Part shown: positions 11,341 through 22,884 of the stretch, in pieces
Position numbering within the stretch: the stretch's first letter is position 1
Layout: each line of letters opens with the position of its first letter
Source: Eucalyptus grandis
Taxonomy: Eukaryota > Streptophyta > Magnoliopsida > Myrtales > Myrtaceae
Direction: 5' to 3'
Assembly: GCF_016545825.1 (NCBI RefSeq)
Contig: NC_052615.1
Span: 15,678,520 to 15,742,519 of the forward strand
Length of the DNA stretch: 64,000 nucleotides
Program-made: the position numbers and the translations under genes
The notes under the pieces: generated by a model
What the model was told of the DNA's origin: nothing
What the model saw: the letters and a program-made list of their open reading frames with translations, nothing else
Database searches by the model: none

Positions 11341-13952
11341 CAAGGATTTACAGATGTATTCCCAAAGGAATTGCCAGGATTGCTACTAGAGAGAGAGAAA
11401 TTGAGTTTGTGATTGAGTTAGCACCCGGGATAGAGCCAATCTCTAAGGCTCCTTACCAGATGGCATTATCCGAATTGAAAGAACTGAAGGTGCAGATACG
11501 GGAATTGTTGAATAAGGGATTTATATATTCTAGTGCATCACCTTGGGAAGCACCAGTTCTATTCATAAAGAAAAAAGATGGCTCGTTGCGCTTGTGCATC
11601 GACTATCGGCAACTCAATCAGGTGACTATCAAGAACAAGTACCCACTCCTGAGGATCGATGACTTATTTGATCAGTTATAAGGAGTGTCAATATTTTCGA
11701 AGATCGACTTGAGAACATGATATCATCAGTTGAGAATTAGGAAGGAAGACGTTCATAAGTTAGCATTTCGTACTCGGTATGGTCACTATGAGTTCACAGT
11801 GATGCCATTCGAGTTGATGAATGCTCTTACTGCCTTCATGGATTTGATGAACCGAGTACACAAGGAATACCTAGATCAGTTTATGATCGTATTCATTGAT
11901 GATATTCTAGTATATTCAAGAAGTGATGAAGAGCATGAGAGTCATTTGAGACTAGTGTTGCAGACATTGAGAGTCCACCAGTTGTATGCCAAGTTCAGCA
12001 AGTGCGAGTTTTGGTTGACTCGTGTTACTTTCTTAGGTCACATGATCTCAGGCGAAGGAATTTCAGTGGACTCGAGTAAGATTGAAGCCGTGATCAATTG
12101 GCCAAGACTGACGATAGTGACAGAAATCAGAAGTTTTCTGGGTTTGCTAGATTATTATAGACAGTTTGTGGAAGGGTTCTCATCTTTAGTATTGCCACTA
12201 CAAAACTTTTAAAGAAAGAAGAGAAGTTCGTGTGATCAGACAAGTGCGAGTGTAGTTTCGAAGAGTTTAAGGAAAAGCTGACTACCGCACCTGTGCTGAC
12301 AATTCCATCTAGTCCTGAAGGATTCGAGATCTATAGTGATACGTCATTTAGAGGATTGTGTTGTGTGTTGATGCAACATGGTAAGGTTGTTGCATACGCC
12401 TACCGCCAGTTGAGACCTCACGAACTGAACTACCCAACGCATGACTTGGAACTCGCAGCAATCATTTTCGCGTTGAAGATTTGGAGACATTACTCGTGTG
12501 GAGAAAGATTCCAGATCTTCACAGACCATCAAAGTCTCAAGTATATATTCTCTCAAAAGGAGTTGAATATGAGACAGCGTTGTGAATTAGAAACTCTAAA
12601 GGACTAGGGTTGTGGTATTTTGTATCACTCTGGGAAGGTGAATTAAGTCATAGATGTGTTGAGTTAGGAGTCTTCAGTTGCACACATGCTGGTTAAAGAA
12701 TGGACATTACTTGAGAAAGTTTGAGATCCGGTTTTCAAATTTGAGAAGGGCTACCTTCCAAATTTTATAGCCGCTCTCAGAATTGAGCCGGATGCTCAGA
12801 TTATAATTAAGGCACAGCTTTGTAAGCCGAGAGGACTCTTGTAACCTCTCGAGACCCTAGAGTGGAAATAAGTGCATATCATGATGGAATGCTGTGATAG
12901 GTTTACCATGAGTCAGAGGAATAATGACTCCAGTTGGGGTAGTGGTTGACAAACTGATGAAGTCGGCTCACTTTATCGCCGTATGGAAGGATCTTGATTG
13001 GAATAGGCATGCAGAAGTGTATGTGTATCAGACAGTTCGTTTGCATGGAGTACTAGTGACGAACCTATATCAGATCTAACCACCCGCCGTGGTGGCTTCG
13101 CTAGATAAGGCCTTGTTGATCATTGCCCTCGAGGTAAGGGGTTCAAAACCCGGTGGAGGCGCTTGGTGCTTTAACCGCTTGCACGGGGTGGTGGTTCCCT
13201 CATGCGACCCCAGGGTTTGCCTGCCGACCATCGGCTGTACGGGTTCCCTGGATCATAAAAACAAAAAAATAACTAATATCAAATCTAGAACCGAGGTTCC
13301 CAGTTTCAGCAAAACAGTCAGATAGTTTCTTTTGAAGCATTGCATAGTAAAGTGTTCAGAATTTTAGTTGTTGAGATGAAATCAGAGAATGAAAGATTGT
13401 AGTCCAGAGTTAGTTCAACAATCAATGATTGTAGTTGCCGGAATCAGAATCAGATTAAGGACCATTCAGAGCCGTCAGAAAAGTTGTATCGTTGAGCATC
13501 GAAGGCCCTTAGAGTTCCAAATTGGTGAATACATTTTCCTGAAGGTGTCACCAATAAGGGATACCTTGCGCCTTGGCAAGGAGGGGAAAATTGAGTCCAA
13601 TGTACGTTGGTCCATTCGAGACTCTTGAAAGAATCGAGAACCTAGCGTATCGTCTTGCGTTGCCTCCGAGATTGACGCAAGTGTATGACGTCTTTCACAT
13701 GTCGATGTTAAGGAAGTATGAGCTTAACTCGACCCACATGCTCAATTTCAAAGAATTGGATGTGAATGACCGTGTGCCATACATTGAAAGCCTGGTTCAG
13801 ATAGTAGATCGAAAAGAGCAAGTTCTGCGTATGAAGACCATTCTATTGGTCAAAGTGGTCTGACAACACCATGGTACTGAAGGAGTGACATGGAAGACTG
13901 AAGAGTTGATGAGACAGTTGTACCCCCACCTTTTTGAGAAAGTTCTATAATG
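11341..13952 (+). pseudogene. gypsy I pol: RT, RNase H, split integrase, chromodomain
   Basis: RT begins near [12 protein letters not shown] (about 11345). It continues through [12 protein letters not shown] (11430s) and [13 protein letters not shown], breaks at stop codons (about 11681 and 11717), and resumes with FIDDILVYS carrying the catalytic Asp pair (about 11893-11920). RNase H is at 12293-12607 with catalytic YSDTS, LELAA and FTDHQS. The integrase is mostly eroded; LHGVLVTN and EPRF near 13040 and 13290 are parts of one motif separated by a SINE. A C-terminal chromodomain-like module (13573-13952: RKEQVLRMKTI, then QLYPHLFEK) places it among chromoviruses. Within it a TGA at 13861 replaces the usual Trp. 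It could not transpose on its own. Confidence 0.85.
13079..13276 (+). mobile_element. tRNA-derived SINE inserted in the gypsy I integrase
   Basis: This insert of about 198 bp has a pol III A-box-like element near 13091-13103 (GGTGGCTTCGCTA) and a B-box-like element at 13140-13150 (GGTTCAAAACC), with tRNA-like spacing. It ends in an A-rich tail (ATAAAAACAAAAAAATAA). It is flanked by TATCAGATCTA (13068-13078) and TATCAAATCTA (13277-13287), a target duplication with one mismatch in 11. Joining the flanks restores the order of the integrase motif around HGV and EPRF. It was mobilised by LINE machinery, so a LINE partner is implied. The family name is unknown to me. Confidence 0.75.
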
Positions 13953-13978
13953 GTTTAAATTTCGAGGACGAAATTTTT

Positions 13979-13994
13979 ATAAGAAGGGAAGAGT
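13979..13994 (+). promoter_or_regulatory. Polypurine tract of gypsy I
   Basis: The purine-rich stretch ATAAGAAGGGAAGAGT lies directly before the 3' LTR start TGTGACATCC. It would prime plus-strand DNA synthesis. Confidence 0.75.
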
Positions 13995-16900
13995 TGTGAC
14001 ATCCTAGATTTTTAGGCAATGTTTTATACTGAGTAAATCGGGCATTTCATTGACGCGTTTTTAAGGCTGTTCGCAGGGCCGATCACTCTCAAAATAACTA
14101 GACTATTCAGGGAAGCCATTAATGAGTGTTAATGTAATAGACTTGAGAATTCGATTAGGAATTGACTTTTCAACCGTGCTCATCTTTAGAGGCCATTACA
14201 GCACAGTATAAAATCGATTTGAGATAAGAGATAGGCCTGTTCGATTGAGATTGTGGCTAACCGTGGGTGACACCATTAAATTGGAAAATTCTCATCGACC
14301 GGCCCTAGACTGATTCTTCTGTCGTTTTGGTATCCTATGTTCGTATTTGAATCATCGAGATTTTCACGACAACCGAGAGTCGCAATTGTGTCGAGTGGGT
14401 TCATTGTGGCTCGAAGAAAATCGACCACGGATCATTTGCACTAAAAATCTCCGAAAACTACCCGGTAGCCTAGGTCACGCTAAAAACGAGTCGAATGGAA
14501 ATTAACCGCGAATTCAAGTCCGATTTCAGAAATTGAAGATTCTGTCATATCACAATAAATTTTAGGAACGTCAACTCAGTCTCAGAAGATTTTTCTGCAA
14601 CTCGACACTTTTTGGGAAAAAGTCATCACATGACCGTTTTTGTTTAGAAAATGCCGTGGATCGTTTTTGAACGCGCAATGGGGATGCAAGATATATCAAT
14701 TGGTGAGGAAAATACTAATTTAAGTATTGACTCGATAACAGAATTTATCAAGGCCGAATTGAGTTGATTTGAAGACCGGTAAGTGATCAATTAGAGGAAA
14801 AATGTAAGAAATTCGTAGCTTCCTCTCCTCCTAGCCATTTCAGGCCAATTCAATGTTACAATGAGGGCATTGTTGGCCTAAGGACAACCAAGGAAGTGTG
14901 TGTGGCCATGGATAGTCAAGGGGGACATTGGAATGGAAAAAACAAGACCAAGGTGGAGCCCTTGTCTCCTTATCCTCTCCCCTTCTTGCTCCTCAAGCCA
15001 CCGGCCACCATTCCCCTTCCATCCCCCCTCATTTTCGCACACCATAGCCAAGGGAGATGGCAAGGAAAACCGCTAGACCGCCTGGAACGCTGCTCATTGC
15101 CGTCACACGCCGTCCGTCCATGAGAGCCGCCCATGCGCCATCTGCCCTTACCGCCCCTCACCGCCGTCCAGCTTGCTATTTCAGCCATTCTAGGTTACTG
15201 TTCAGTCGTGCCAGCCGCCGCCAGAGCCTCCTCCACCGCCAGTTTGTCCCAATTTGGACTCGAGACCATACCAGTTGCCTTTCCCGAGCCTTGCTGCTCA
15301 TTTCAGCTTTGTTTCCCTTGTTTTTGCAGCTCAAATCAGTTGCTGATTTAGTGGGCATCACAATGACTTCAAGGTCCGTTTTGAGGTGTTTCCGGTCTCA
15401 AATCCTAGGCCCGCTTTGGAGAAAAGCGACCCCCGCGCCGTTCCCGTCGGTTTGATCCAACCCGCGCGTTAATCAAGTGAGTTTTGCTCAATAATCCTTA
15501 ATTAGTTTGCTAATGATACTTTGGGGTTGATTAGATTTAATTAAGTGCAATTAGGTAGATCGATTAGATTAGAATAATTAAATTAGGGATTTACCTATGC
15601 TTATTAGGCAAATGGTTAGTGTACTTAGCAAGTAGACAAGTCCTATTATTTATTAAACGAGTCTTGATAATTTTCCGGGCTCGTCTCGACTTCTAATTAG
15701 GTATTACGGGCCTAAATTGGACTTATTGCTATTTAATAATTAATTTTTGTAATTATTTAATTAATTATTTATTTTCCGAAAATTAGACCGGGATAGTTGA
15801 TGATTGGAATTTTATGCTGATTATCAAGGTGCAGTCCTTTTATTTATTTAAGCATTAGTTCGTACTAAATTGATTTATTGGTGATTTTAAGATTTATTCC
15901 TAAATAAAATTAATTTTGATAATTTTACCGAACGTCGTCTACAGCGTCAAAAATCTATTTTGTACTGCTAAAAAGAGTGGGTGAATAAAAAGAAAATTAT
16001 TGTATTTTGGCTAAGGCCGACTGTGTGCCCACACGCGTATACTTTTATCAAATATGATGAAAAATGGTAAATTGATTGTATCTTCGGAACAAAAATACTA
16101 TAACGGCTCGGTGATTCGTATGTCATCTAGAGAATGGACATTATACTATTATAGCTCGATGACTCTCTTGTCATCTTGAGAATGAATTGCTTGTATACCG
16201 GCTCGATGATCCTATAGGTCATCTTGGAGAATGGACGGTATGAAATGTCAACTTGGTGATTCTATAGATCATCTTGGAGAACGAACAACATGCCATAATG
16301 ACTCGGTGACTTAACATGTCATCTTGGAGAATGTACGTTATGATGAATATACTCAGTGACTCTATATATCATCTTGAAGAATGAATATTATAATATACTA
16401 GCTCGATAACTCAATAGGTTACCTTGGAGAATGAATAGTATGTTATAGCGACTCGGTGACTTAATGTATCATCTCGAAGAATGAATCGTGTAATATACTA
16501 GCTCGGTAACTCAATAGGTTATCTTGGAGAATTGACAGTATTGAATGAAATGACCGGGGAATAGTCTGATTGACGTGTAATCGACTAGGTCAATTGATCG
16601 ATGATTTGATATATGGTGAATGATTAGGTGCCTATTTGAACTGTATTGAATTGTAGGTGGAATCTGAGGCCAAGATAAGTCCTCTGACCCATGTTGTGCT
16701 TAGGCAGCCTATAAAGTGTATTGACCTTCTAATCGAGTCTTACGGGATAAAACTTGCTGAGACGTTGTCTCACTAGTTATTGAATAACCATTTTCAAGTC
16801 CTTAGATGGCATTAGTGAAGGACTTGAGGCTCAAAGTGTAGAAGGGGAAGCCTAAAGAATTAACAATCCTATTGGTCTAGTGAGTCATAGGGCATTTCTC

Positions 16901-17199
16901 TTTTGATGGGAGTCGATTCCATTTTACAAACTCTGTTTGAGGAACTAGTGGTTTAAACCCGACTTAACAATTCGACTTGTATATATTTGCATTATGATTG
17001 GTAATGTATATAAGTGTGGATGTTTTCAAAGTTTGATTTTGAAATCTTACTTTCATATCCCGTTGTTTTATTATCTGGAGATTTCATGTGCTTCCACATG
17101 CATATATTAAAATGAAAGGGTCGGCTATGCGTTCTCAGATGTCGCTATTAATCGTCCAAGTTAAGGGATGCATGCGTGCCCGAGGATCGGGGCATGACA
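13995..17199 (+). mobile_element. 3' LTR of gypsy element I (3205 bp)
   Basis: It starts TGTGACATCC after the polypurine tract and ends GGCATGACA, followed by ACATG (17200-17204), the second target-site copy. It parallels the 5' LTR throughout but lacks both the hAT insertion and the extra 122-bp unit, so it records the unbroken LTR. The GC-rich part (14880-15460) produces open frames that are not genes. Confidence 0.9.
16098..16545 (+). repeat. Minisatellite in the 3' LTR, about 9 units of 49 bp
   Basis: Nine degenerate head-to-tail units share GGCTCGGTGA or close variants followed by TCATCTTGGAGAATG. Spacing is close to 49 bases. It lies near the LTR 3' end, so it would be in or near the transcribed R/U5 part. 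The first unit is the empty site of the hAT insertion seen in the other LTR. Confidence 0.75.
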
Positions 17200-17238
17200 A
17201 CATGTGTACCAATTTGAAGTATTTCAGGATATTAGCCC

Positions 17239-18160
17239 TTAAAAATTTCAAGACGTGAATACATTTTTGCAACCGGTTTTAGATTTGTTGGTACATTTAG
17301 CTTTTAATTATTTTTCAATTTAACAACTTTTTTTATGGGGTTTTCCCCCTTGGTTATCGGTCCCCTAAGCTTTTTAATAAAGTACCAATTTTAATTGGAG
17401 GGAATTACTAGCATTTTTAATCTCACTTGATCGCAACAAAGATTTTATTTTAGTAGGATAACTTATTTTATTATAACTAATATTTCTATTGATTTCTAGA
17501 GTTAAAAGTCCTTTTTTCTTATCTTTTGTAATTTTTTCTATTTGATTCTTGATTGTGCTATTTTTATCGGCCATATCTTTTATTCTTTTTTTTTTTTGTC
17601 ATTAAAAATCTGTCAAATCTATAAATCGAATTTGAATGGACGATTCATTGATCATCCCATAGCTAATTATCCCATCTTTTTTTTTTCTTTTTTAAGTTTC
17701 ACTCAATTATATATTTCTTTAAACTTGTGTAAAAAAGGTTATTCCTTCTAAATAATTTATTATATTCTGGTCATAAATTTGAAAAAGATTAAGCAAGAGC
17801 ATGCAAAGAGAATACCGTCACATGACCAAACCAGTACATACAAAAATATATTACGTTAAGCATTTTCCATCACTCAAATTAGACGGAGTTATTGAAAGTT
17901 TGTGATTGTATTAATTGGTCAAGTTTTAGGACTTGGTTTTACTATTTAAAAGTTTCAAGATGTAAATACATTTTTGCGACCAGTTTTAGATTTGTTGGTA
18001 CATTTATTCTTTAATTATTTTTCAATTTACCAACATTTTTAGGGTTTTTTCCCCTTGGTTATCAGTTCCTTGAGCTTATTAACGAAGTACCAATTTTAAT
18101 TGGAGGGACTTACTAGCATTTTTAATCTTGCTTGATCGTGACAAAGATTTTATTTAAGCT
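17239..18160. repeat. Tandem AT-rich flank repeats
   Basis: Two copies of the sequence TTTCAAGA ... ATTTTAATTGGAGGGA ... CAAAGATTTTATTT occur at 17245-17450 and 17946-18158, with a third at 49079-49290. The first copy is separated from the next by the plastid insert at 17451-17718. No gene is seen. Confidence 0.65.
17451..17718 (-). pseudogene. ycf1: Plastid ycf1 (TIC214) fragment in the nucleus (NUPT)
   Basis: On the minus strand 17577 down to 17452 reads MADKNSTIKNQIEKITKDKK then LTLEIN and ISYPTK, lysine-rich sequence that I recognise as part of plastid Ycf1, a plastid inner-envelope translocon protein. Upstream, about 17660-17600, another frame gives INESSIQIRFIDLTDF, also Ycf1-like, then breaks at TAA and a poly-A run. 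The boundaries are exact because the host repeat is uninterrupted in the copies at 1-30, 18145-18175 and 49280-49300: GATTTTATTT on the left and AAACTTGTG on the right. A nuclear plastid insertion of about 268 bp, not functional. The identification is from recall, without alignment. Confidence 0.7.
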
Positions 18161-20170
18161 TGTGTAAAAAAGGTTAAACCCTTGAAATAATTTACTCTAT
18201 TCTGCTCATAAATCGGGAGGCAACCGCAAGTGGGATCTTACGCAAGAATTTGTAGGTTGAGAAAAGTTTAAGCATAAAACCTTTTTTAATTTTGAACTTT
18301 TTTGCCTTCTGAAATGACATAGTGGACGGTGTTTGACCTGTGAAATTTATTAATTTGAGGAGTTTGATTAGCCATCAAAAAATAATTTTACTGATTAATA
18401 ATTAGGGAGGTGCTTTACTTATTAAGGAGTACGTGCTTTGATGAATGTTACACAACATTAACAACGGTCTTATCCCATGACTTCACTTTAAGTGGGGCTG
18501 TCTCCTTCCTTTATGTAGTTCTTAGACCCCAACCTTTGTTTTGTCATAAGAAAACAATTTCGTTTATCAAATCTAATCATTTGATGGAGATCAAAAGAAG
18601 ACGCACTAAGTATATACATTTCTTTATTAGTCAGCCACTCAACAATTTTTTTTAATGAAAAATTCAAAAAAATAAGCAAGAGCATGCGAAGAGAATAATG
18701 TCACCTGACCAAATTAGCATGTGCAATTTCTTAAATGTCTAAAAGAAAGTTTCAAATCTGGTTATTAATCCCAATGTGTTACATAAAGTAAATATTGTAT
18801 AACTGTTCGATTTTCCACAATTTTTTTTCATTCTTTGTGTAAATAACTCAATATTGGTTCACAATCAATAACATCTTCACCATCTAGAGTAAGGATGAGC
18901 CCAAGAATACCATGCATTGATGGTTGGTGAGATCCCATTACTCTCAATTGATTGAACATGTATTTCATGAGTGGACAAACACATTGAAAATTATTATTAC
19001 TTTATAGACTATCTTGCTCAAGGTGTTGTTGAGGAATGACTATGTTGACAAATTATCAAATATTGTCACGACTCTATGCCAACCAAGGCATGACATCTTT
19101 CAAACTTCCTAAAGTTATAAATGTAGATAAATAGAGCTGATATTATGACTATAGGGGAATATATTTAAAATGGATCTCATCATTCGCTGCGTTCTTTAAC
19201 CATACTTTCTTTTAGCTTAAAGTTTCCAACGTCAAATTCTTGTGACAGCCAATTATATCGGTGAAGGCCGAAAGACATACCTAAATTAATGTAATTTACC
19301 AGTGAAGCCTTGACGGCCTATCGGATTAATCTCTGAATATAAACTTTCCCTCACTATTAATAATCTAAGTCTAGATATCTTTTTAAGGTATTCTGGATTT
19401 AATTTAACCTGACTAATATGAACAATGAATTTAACACAACGAAACATTCAGCATTCATAAAAGATATAACATCTCTTTTTTGAACGAGTCTTAACAGCTT
19501 AGTATCCATGAAATGTGTCTCCATAACGTGTATAAGGCCCTCGTGGCAAGATGGGGCCACAGTGCTGGTCTCCTTTCACGGGCCTTTTAGTTTATGAAAG
19601 AAACGTAACCCGTTCATAAGCCATGTTGGATTTTACCTTGCTCATGGCTCTAATTCCTCCCTCTTGCAATGTTCTGCCATTTTGATAATTCACAATGTGA
19701 AAGGCCTTTATTAGTTATCTCTTTATTAATATTTTATGGGCTATCATGTCTTGGCTAGAGCTATGATGATGCCCGATGTTCTGAACGATGTCACCCGACC
19801 CACATGTTTTGTCTCACATAAAGATCGGATTTGTACATCACCATATTTTCAAGTTTTGAGGACATATTTAAGGATTTAACACACCAACAGAACTGAACAG
19901 ATTCTTCCCAAGCATCACCCTATTACCTATGATTATGCATTTGCTATAGGAAAAAGGAATCATCTCATTAATCATGAATGTGGACGTCTTCTGATACAAT
20001 CAACCATCAAGCTTCATCTCATTAAGCGATCAGTTATATACTAATCATTTTGAGCCCATCACAGTCAAAACTCCCGAACGCATTCTACTTGAACAAAGAT
20101 AATCCTGATTCCATCCACCAATCTTAAGTTATTCCTACATAGAACAGCAGTCCGTGGAGCATACTTTGGA
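18160..20170. other. Gene-free upstream flank of CRK copy 1
   Basis: 18209-18840 is collinear with 49340-49890 (for example GGAGGCAACCGCAAGTGGGA in both), so it is part of the segmental duplication. 19340-19560 is one arm of a direct repeat whose other arm is 20750-20925. 19740-19960 resembles 57690-57800 and 48880-48920. Short ORFs here (18410-18685) have no family resemblance. Confidence 0.6.
19340..19545. repeat. Direct repeat, left arm (pair with 20750-20925)
   Basis: AATAATCTAAGT ... GAAACATTCAG ... GATATAACATCTCT ... AACAGCTTAGTATCCATGAAA occurs here and again about 1.4 kb downstream in the same orientation. The LINE fragment lies between the arms. Confidence 0.65.
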
Positions 20171-20700
20171 ACAAATCCTCATGGACATTTGTTAGAAAAG
20201 ATATTTATTCCAGGTATATACAAAAGACTTATGTTATGCATCCAAACCATTTGGCCCCAAGCCTCCATCCCTTGATCACATCGTCCAATTAGAGCACCTA
20301 AACTTATTCTCTAAGCCATTTTAAATAAACTTCTCTAATCTTATCCTCGACTGGAGCATTACTTATAAGTTTCATAGCAACAGCCTTATTCCACTGATAA
20401 ATCTTGTTCAAACCCAATCTACCTTCCGTTTTAGGGAGACATAGATCAAATTAACCGACAACCAGTAGCTTTGCCATTATATCCGGGCCGCAAGAAGGAA
20501 TTACAACAGCTCTCAATCCTCTTCCTAACCTTCTTGGGCATGTATAGAGAACTCCGCACGGACAAGGAAAGATATTGTAAAGGACAAAACTTACCAGCTC
20601 TGGACAAACCTTCTAGAACTCCCACTACCAATGCCGCCCAAAGTCAAATGCAAATCCGAGAAAATCCACGCGATTTACATTCTTATCTTTTTTTTTGTCA
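20170..20700 (-). pseudogene. LINE-1-type ORF2 fragment
   Basis: On the minus strand the sequence reads SLYMPKKVRKRIESCCNSFL (about 20580-20500). After a frame change it reads LPKTEGRLGLNKIYQWNKAV (about 20435-20375), ending in a stop near 20320. These are the conserved C-terminal blocks after the reverse transcriptase of plant L1 elements, upstream of the zf-RVT region. The 5' part, endonuclease and most of the RT are absent. Stops and a frameshift make it a dead fragment. Confidence 0.65.
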
Positions 20701-20749
20701 GAGTCAAAACCAGTCGACCGACCTGCCAACCTGTAGGACTAATCTTTAG

Positions 20750-20925
20750 ATATATAGTTCACCCTACTATATAATAATCTAAGTTTGGAAATCTTTCTAA
20801 GGTAGTACTGTTGTAATTTAAGCTGACGACTATGAACAATGGATTTGACACGACGAAACATTCAGTGTTCATGAAAGATATAACATCTCTCTTAACAGCT
20901 TAGTATCCATGAAAACAGTGTTCAT
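20750..20925. repeat. Direct repeat, right arm
   Basis: Second copy of the 19340-19545 sequence, lacking a short segment (GAACGAGTC) that the left arm has. Confidence 0.6.
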
Positions 20926-22870
20926 GTATTTCTTGCCTACATTAACAGTAGTCTCTAACTTGAGGCAAAACGTATGGTTTATGAAAGAACAGAGCCTATT
21001 ATTACAGAAACATCACTAGAATATTTGACGTAATTGAGAATAAATGATTGTGCTATATGGTGTGTCTTCAATAATTTAAATGAATAACAAAAAGAAGTTG
21101 TTTGGAATTAATAAGAAAAATTTATAAATTATTTGCAGCAAGGTAAAACTGAAATTACAATTATATTTTACTCTTTTAATCAAACTATTTAAAGGAGCTT
21201 AGTTGAGCCTGTCTAATATTAACCATGATTCAATGTTAAGATAACATTAATATTTTTGAATGTTTGGTACTGTTAGTTTAATTTCTAAAAATGAATTTAC
21301 GATTATATAAATATTTCTATGAAGGAATAAAGAGAGTGCATCATAAAAAATATATATTGCTGATTTAGTTATGCTTGATTTTACTCAAACAATTTGAAGG
21401 GCTTTAAGTGACATTTGAGTTTTCCTCAATTTTGATTTATAAAAAGTTACAGAGAAATATAGATCCTTTTTTTTTCTATAGATTTTTTGCGTTAGAGTAA
21501 AAATTTCACATTTTAGGTATAAAAAATAAAGTCAAAAATCAAGAGTAAAAGTGAAAGCAAATACCTCTTTTGCCCTCTAGAAGACCCACAGCACAAGTTC
21601 ATGATTGAACTCCTCTTAAAATTTATTCTTGAGCTGCGTTAAAGCAGCCTCTGATATTTTCTATAATCAACATCTACTACGAGAAACTTTATTGGAACCA
21701 TAAGTATTCAAACCGCCAGTGGTCGGCGGTCCAAAGATTCAACATTGACCTTTTCTTCCTATGTATGTTAGCAAAACTCAGAAAACAATATCTGATTGAA
21801 AAAAGATCATAAAAGCATATTGGTCTCTTCTTATTGCATAAGAAATTACATTTTATTGTGAGATAAGGGTTATATGTACAAAATAGAAAAAAAGTTACTT
21901 GCATTGAAAAATAGTTACTATGCATTGGAATATTTTTGTTTTTTTATTAGCTGTAACATTATTATTATGAGTGATGCATGATTGTGCACATGGTGGCATC
22001 AATAATCAATAGTTATTATGAATGGACATTTTGTTTGATAAATAAGAGTAATTGCTAAATTTTCTTTATCATATCAATATAAAAATGGGATTAGAAATTT
22101 AGGATGTCTCATTTACCTGTGCCATATATTTGATATATGTTAAGAGTCACGGTACTATAGGCTCATAAAGCCTGCAACTCAAAACATCAGTTGGAAAGGA
22201 AAGGCATCCTTTATCAACAACACTGTCAATTTCAAGGCACAACAACAAATAAACTTCAATCTCTTAGAGGGGAATCTGAAAATACTAAAATGCGAGATTA
22301 TGAGACCGTAAACGATAGTGCGGTAGATTAATAGAATTACAAATGAGGGCCTATGGAGATGATATCAATTACTAAAGGTTAGTGAAAAAATATTAGTGAC
22401 ATTTACCAGAAATACAACCCTATTATCACATTGAAAAAGAATTTAAGGATTTAAGAACCCTATCTATGAGTGGCTTAATTGGCTCTCTAGAGGCACATGA
22501 CAAAGACCCATACTAGATCAAGAATCAGTTGAAAGTGCCTTTTAGGACAGTTAATAGTGATCTCACAAATGAATAAGAAGCAATAAAATTTTGATATTCT
22601 AATTAGAAATTTCATCAAATAACTTAAACCTTTTAGGACAGTTAGTAGTGATTTCACAAAATTTCATACTTGCATCTTATCCAAAAGAATCCTGTCACGT
22701 TCCAATCTTCGCAAGTTTGACCAGTGGTATTCTAATTAGAAATTTCCCGTGTGTAATATTACTCCACAAACAAAATTAGCAACAGCTCACCCGGGGCAAC
22801 CTTTTTGTCTTTTGAGAAGCCGCGGTGGAAGGAGGCCGATGTAAAGAGTGACGTAGACCCCTAGTCCTCC
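20926..22870. other. AT-rich spacer upstream of CRK copy 1
   Basis: I see no recognisable gene. The ORF at 21689-21925 is short, AT-driven and matches no family I know. The right end acts as the proximal promoter region of the CRK copy. Confidence 0.5.
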
Positions 22871-22876
22871 ACCCTG

Positions 22877-22884
22877 TATAAAAA
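22877..22884 (+). promoter_or_regulatory. TATA box of CRK copy 1
   Basis: TATAAAAA lies about 100 bases before the ATG at 22978. CRK copy 2 has TATTTAAAAA at the matching place (52221), followed in both by the conserved leader phrase CCATGTTG and CATCATAAT. I infer a shared core promoter. Confidence 0.55.

Larger units (their letters stand above)
243..17238. mobile_element. Inverted-repeat MITE split by a gypsy element
   Basis: The left end (243-290, starting GGGTTAATACCCTGAAAA) and the reverse complement of the right end (17238 back to about 17191, starting GGGCTAATATCCTGAAAT) are about 80 percent alike over roughly 48 bases, so they form a long terminal inverted repeat. Without the gypsy insertion the element is only about 500 bp and has no ORF, so it is a non-autonomous DNA transposon. 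Its interior repeats a motif built on AAATTT, CACA and GTAYAC several times in both orientations. The uninterrupted paralogue at 17936-17950 (TATTTAAAAGTTTCAAG) is the empty site. The flanks TTAAAAG and TTAAAAA may be a degenerate target duplication. The superfamily is not determined. Confidence 0.6.

Noticed and set aside
13089..13325. 78-codon ORF and a tRNA-like sequence
   Set aside because: The tRNA-like part belongs to a SINE with target duplication; it lacks a full cloverleaf and the ORF crosses the SINE into integrase sequence.
16098..16545. Regularly spaced repeats resembling a CRISPR array
   Set aside because: Units are degenerate and head-to-tail without unique spacers, inside a eukaryotic LTR with a second copy in the other LTR.
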